From the NCBI GenBank assembly GCA_017398165.1, contig JAFQHB010000173.1, forward strand, positions 1 through 7,223: a stretch of 7,223 nucleotides of DNA. Direction: 5' to 3'. Positions 6,014 through 7,223 of this stretch are shown here, in pieces. The position numbers and the translations under genes were made by a program. The notes under the pieces were generated by a model that saw only the letters and a program-made list of their open reading frames with translations, made no database searches and had not been told where the DNA came from. The stretch comes from Bacillota bacterium. Its GTDB lineage: Bacteria > Bacillota > Dehalobacteriia > UBA4068 > UBA4997. Numbering within the stretch: position 1 is the stretch's first letter; each line of letters starts with the position of its first letter.

Positions 6014-6349
6014 TTAACGACGCTCCTGATGACGGCGCAGCTGAGTCAGCTTCTCATTACTGGATTTCATAAACTCCGCCAGCTTGGATTCAAAGCGCTC
6101 GTTGGATACCCGTCTTTCGATCTCAGCCCGCTTGATGGAAAGTGCCACCTTGCCGCCGCCGATAGACATTACCTTGACCTGCACGGTATCGCCCACCGCC
6201 AGATGCTCCGATACATCGCGCACATAACTGTCCGCGACCTCCGAAATATGCACCAGCCCGGTCACATCATCATCCAGCTTGACAAACGCACCAAACTGCG
6301 TAATGCCGGTCACTACACCCTCACAGATCTCACCTACAGCAATACTCAT
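6014..6349 (-). CDS. yabR: S1-domain RNA-binding protein, YabR-like
   Basis: The 111-residue protein has one S1 RNA-binding domain at residues 1-74, with VVTGITQFGAFVKL, TGLVHISEVAD and the closing KVALSIKRAE, followed by a charged helical tail (75-111). This is the length and layout of the general-stress-type S1 protein found next to divIC in Firmicutes. It probably binds RNA or ribosomes. The start ATG is well supported by the family N-terminus, although GGGAGG (6362-6367) is 12 nt away, a long spacing. It follows the 293-nt intergenic region after divIC and is almost contiguous with the Ppx/GppA gene. Symbol assigned by domain and gene order. Confidence 0.88.
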   Translation of the reverse strand: MSIAVGEICEGVVTGITQFGAFVKLDDDVTGLVHISEVADSYVRDVSEHLAVGDTVQVKVMSIGGGKVALSIKRAEIERRVSNERFESKLAEFMKSSNEKLTQLRRHQERR

Positions 6350-6371
6350 ACGATCAATGATCCTCCCAAAC

Positions 6372-6388
6372 AGCCCTCAGCCGGGGCT
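6372..6388 (+). terminator. small hairpin with + strand T-run, upstream of S1 gene
   Basis: AGCCC (6372-6376) pairs with GGGCT (6384-6388) around a 7-nt loop and is followed on the + strand by TTTTAT. No + strand gene ends here, so it may stop antisense transcription. In the - strand mRNA it would form a stem 4 nt before the GGGAGG ribosome binding site and could affect translation of the S1 gene. Confidence 0.35.
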
Positions 6389-6463
6389 TTTTATAAACTT
6401 TTTAATGCAGAAAAACATCCCGCCCGGCTCCGCGACACAGCATACGGCCTGCGCGAACAGGGC

Positions 6464-6496
6464 AAAATCAAATGGGGCAGGCAGAGCAACGCCCCA
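6464..6496 (-). terminator. hairpin with T-rich tail downstream of divIC
   Basis: On the - strand TGGGGC (6496-6491) pairs with GCCCCA (6478-6473), with a possible extra G-U pair and inner GC pairs, followed by TTTGATTTT (6472-6464). It may end the yabQ-divIC transcript or act as an attenuator if transcription starts at the weak promoter immediately upstream. The 6-bp core makes it a moderate candidate. Confidence 0.45.
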
Positions 6497-6548
6497 AAAG
6501 CGCCGCATAATACTACCCCAAAATAACGACTTATCTCAAAAGCAGACT

Positions 6549-6618
6549 TTTCATTATTACCGATATATAATTACCGACACATCATTACAGATACATCATT
6601 ACAGGCCCATCATTATGG
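6549..6618. repeat. five degenerate 14-bp tandem repeats
   Basis: The five units are 6549-6562, 6563-6576, 6577-6590, 6591-6604 and 6605-6618. On the - strand the shared core is GTAATGATG. The third and fourth units (+ strand order) differ by 2 of 14 bases, and the outer units have diverged more. They sit about 25 nt after the divIC stop codon. On the - strand several units read as four-codon frames ATG ATG N C/NNG TAA whose TAA overlaps the next ATG. The array may be a protein-binding site cluster or a decaying repeat. Confidence 0.7.
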
Positions 6619-6642
6619 CCACAGCCCTGTTGACAGCGCATC

Positions 6643-6978
6643 CTAATGCAGATCCGCCTCATCGACTTCTACGTAATCTTTCACCGTCTCATCGGTCTCC
6701 GCCGGGACGACGAGGTACTCACCGGGCTTTATCAGCTTAAAACGCTCCCGCGCCAGACGCTCCATATAGGCGTCATCCTCCAGCAGCGCCCGTGTTTCCA
6801 GCAGCTCATCGTGCTGCTGCTGCAGCTCGGCATATTCAGCATCATAGACGGCCTGCTTATCCTGCAGAGCCAGCAGACGCAGACCTTGCTGGGCACAGCA
6901 AAAACAGGTAAATATCAGACACAGCGTCAACACTACCGGCGCGATCTTGATTCTGCGGCGTTCCGTATTCTTGGCCAT
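6643..6978 (-). CDS. divIC: septum formation initiator, DivIC/FtsB family
   Basis: The 111-residue protein starts at the ATG at 6978, placed by AAAGGGG (6987-6993) 8 nt upstream; a GTG at 6987 overlaps that site and is rejected as a start. It has a basic cytoplasmic N-terminus (about 1-13), one membrane segment (about 14-29), a coiled-coil rich in Q, E and L (about 33-68), and the conserved extracytoplasmic motif DAYMERLARERFKLIKPGE. Proteins of this family join DivIB/FtsQ and FtsL at the division site and help activate septal peptidoglycan synthesis. It follows the YabQ-like gene by 62 nt and precedes the S1 gene, the standard Firmicutes order. The acidic C-terminal tail (DETVKDYVEVDEADLH) is longer than the minimal family core. 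Confidence 0.9.
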   Translation of the reverse strand: MAKNTERRRIKIAPVVLTLCLIFTCFCCAQQGLRLLALQDKQAVYDAEYAELQQQHDELLETRALLEDDAYMERLARERFKLIKPGEYLVVPAETDETVKDYVEVDEADLH

Positions 6979-7040
6979 CAGGCACACCCCTTTGCGGCAG
7001 CTTGTGCAGCATTAGTCGCGGATCAATTCCGTGCATTTAA

Positions 7041-7223
7041 TTATATATCATTTTCTTCGGTAAAATCAACCTCTTTCGCAGGTTTTTTGCAGCGTTCACG
7101 CACCCGCCGCAGCACAGCCGCCAGCCTGCCGCCCAGCTTTATCAGCCTGGCAAACGGCCAGCCCAATATCCGCAGTATCAGCCCCAGCAAACGCAGCACG
7201 GCATCCGCCGCCCACACCACCGG
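7041..7223 (-). CDS. yabQ: C-terminal part of a YabQ-like spore-cortex membrane protein (partial)
   Basis: The last 60 codons of a gene running in from the right edge end at TAA (7041-7043). The visible part has a hydrophobic, leucine-rich segment (LRLLGLILRILGWPF), then a strongly basic arginine-rich stretch and an acidic end (EVDFTEENDI). This pattern fits the end of a polytopic membrane protein with a cytoplasmic tail. The assignment as YabQ, needed for spore cortex formation in Bacillus, rests mainly on position directly before divIC, because no diagnostic motif is in view. The start lies outside the window. Confidence 0.55.
   Translation of the reverse strand, partial: PVVWAADAVLRLLGLILRILGWPFARLIKLGGRLAAVLRRVRERCKKPAKEVDFTEENDI

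Larger units (their letters stand above)
6350..6642. other. structured intergenic region between divIC and the S1 gene
   Basis: This 293-nt gap contains no credible gene. On the - strand it holds, in order, five 14-bp repeats (6549-6618), a weak promoter candidate (TTGAGA at 6534-6539 and TAGTAT at 6510-6515, 18-nt spacer), a hairpin with T-rich tail (6464-6496), and a second small hairpin (6372-6388) just before the S1 Shine-Dalgarno. The promoter call is low confidence. The layout suggests that the S1-Ppx-CDF-dehydrogenase unit is controlled separately from divIC. Confidence 0.5.

Noticed and set aside
6549..6618. CRISPR array
   Set aside because: The 14-bp units are contiguous without spacers and are degenerate.
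3066..6740. Several long + strand open frames opposite the dehydrogenase, CDF, Ppx and S1 genes
   Set aside because: They are antisense shadows caused by high G+C content; the - strand frames carry complete family motifs.
1..7223. tRNA, rRNA, integrase, relaxase or transposase genes
   Set aside because: I looked for these to explain the accessory region and found no matching sequence or protein motifs within the window.

Overview
The window joins two stretches of different character. From 1 to about 3000 it is visibly A+T-rich, genes run on the + strand, and it looks like accessory (probably mobile-element) DNA. From about 3070 to 7223 it is G+C-rich and every gene runs on the - strand in a compact chromosomal cluster. 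The - strand order yabQ-like / divIC / S1-domain (yabR-like) / Ppx-GppA matches the sporulation-and-division neighbourhood of Firmicutes. The G+C-rich codon use and the Ppx/GppA gene directly after the S1 gene suggest a Negativicutes-type anaerobe, but that lineage call is an inference made with low confidence.

Accessory side: a structured leader (11-112) is followed by a strong intrinsic terminator (137-164) lying only 6 nt before the Shine-Dalgarno sequence of a predicted lipoprotein gene (184-1071). That layout suggests transcription attenuation. Next come a 66-residue, highly basic unrecognised protein (1092-1292) and a 491-residue protein (1317-2792). The large protein combines an unassigned helical N-terminus, an EVE-like (PUA-superfamily) domain and a C-terminal PD-(D/E)XK nuclease of the HsdR-N type. 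It is best read as a candidate modification-dependent restriction enzyme, so this three-gene unit is the likely defence-related cargo.

Boundary: 2793-3080 has no convincing gene. It holds a run of strong hairpins (2814-2988), including a 17-bp perfect stem, then a perfect 14-bp tandem duplication (3026-3054), then the intrinsic terminator of the chromosomal operon (3081-3110). The change from accessory to chromosomal DNA probably lies between about 2990 and 3070. No integrase, relaxase or transposase gene is in view, so the element type is not settled.

Chromosomal side, in the direction of transcription (right to left): the C-terminus of a YabQ-like membrane protein, DivIC/FtsB-family division protein, a 293-nt intergenic region with five degenerate 14-bp tandem repeats and two hairpins, the S1-domain RNA-binding protein, a Ppx/GppA phosphatase, a cation diffusion facilitator, and a D-isomer-specific 2-hydroxyacid dehydrogenase. 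The last four genes are closely spaced (2 nt, 54 nt, then a 4-nt ATGA overlap) and end at one terminator, consistent with one transcription unit.
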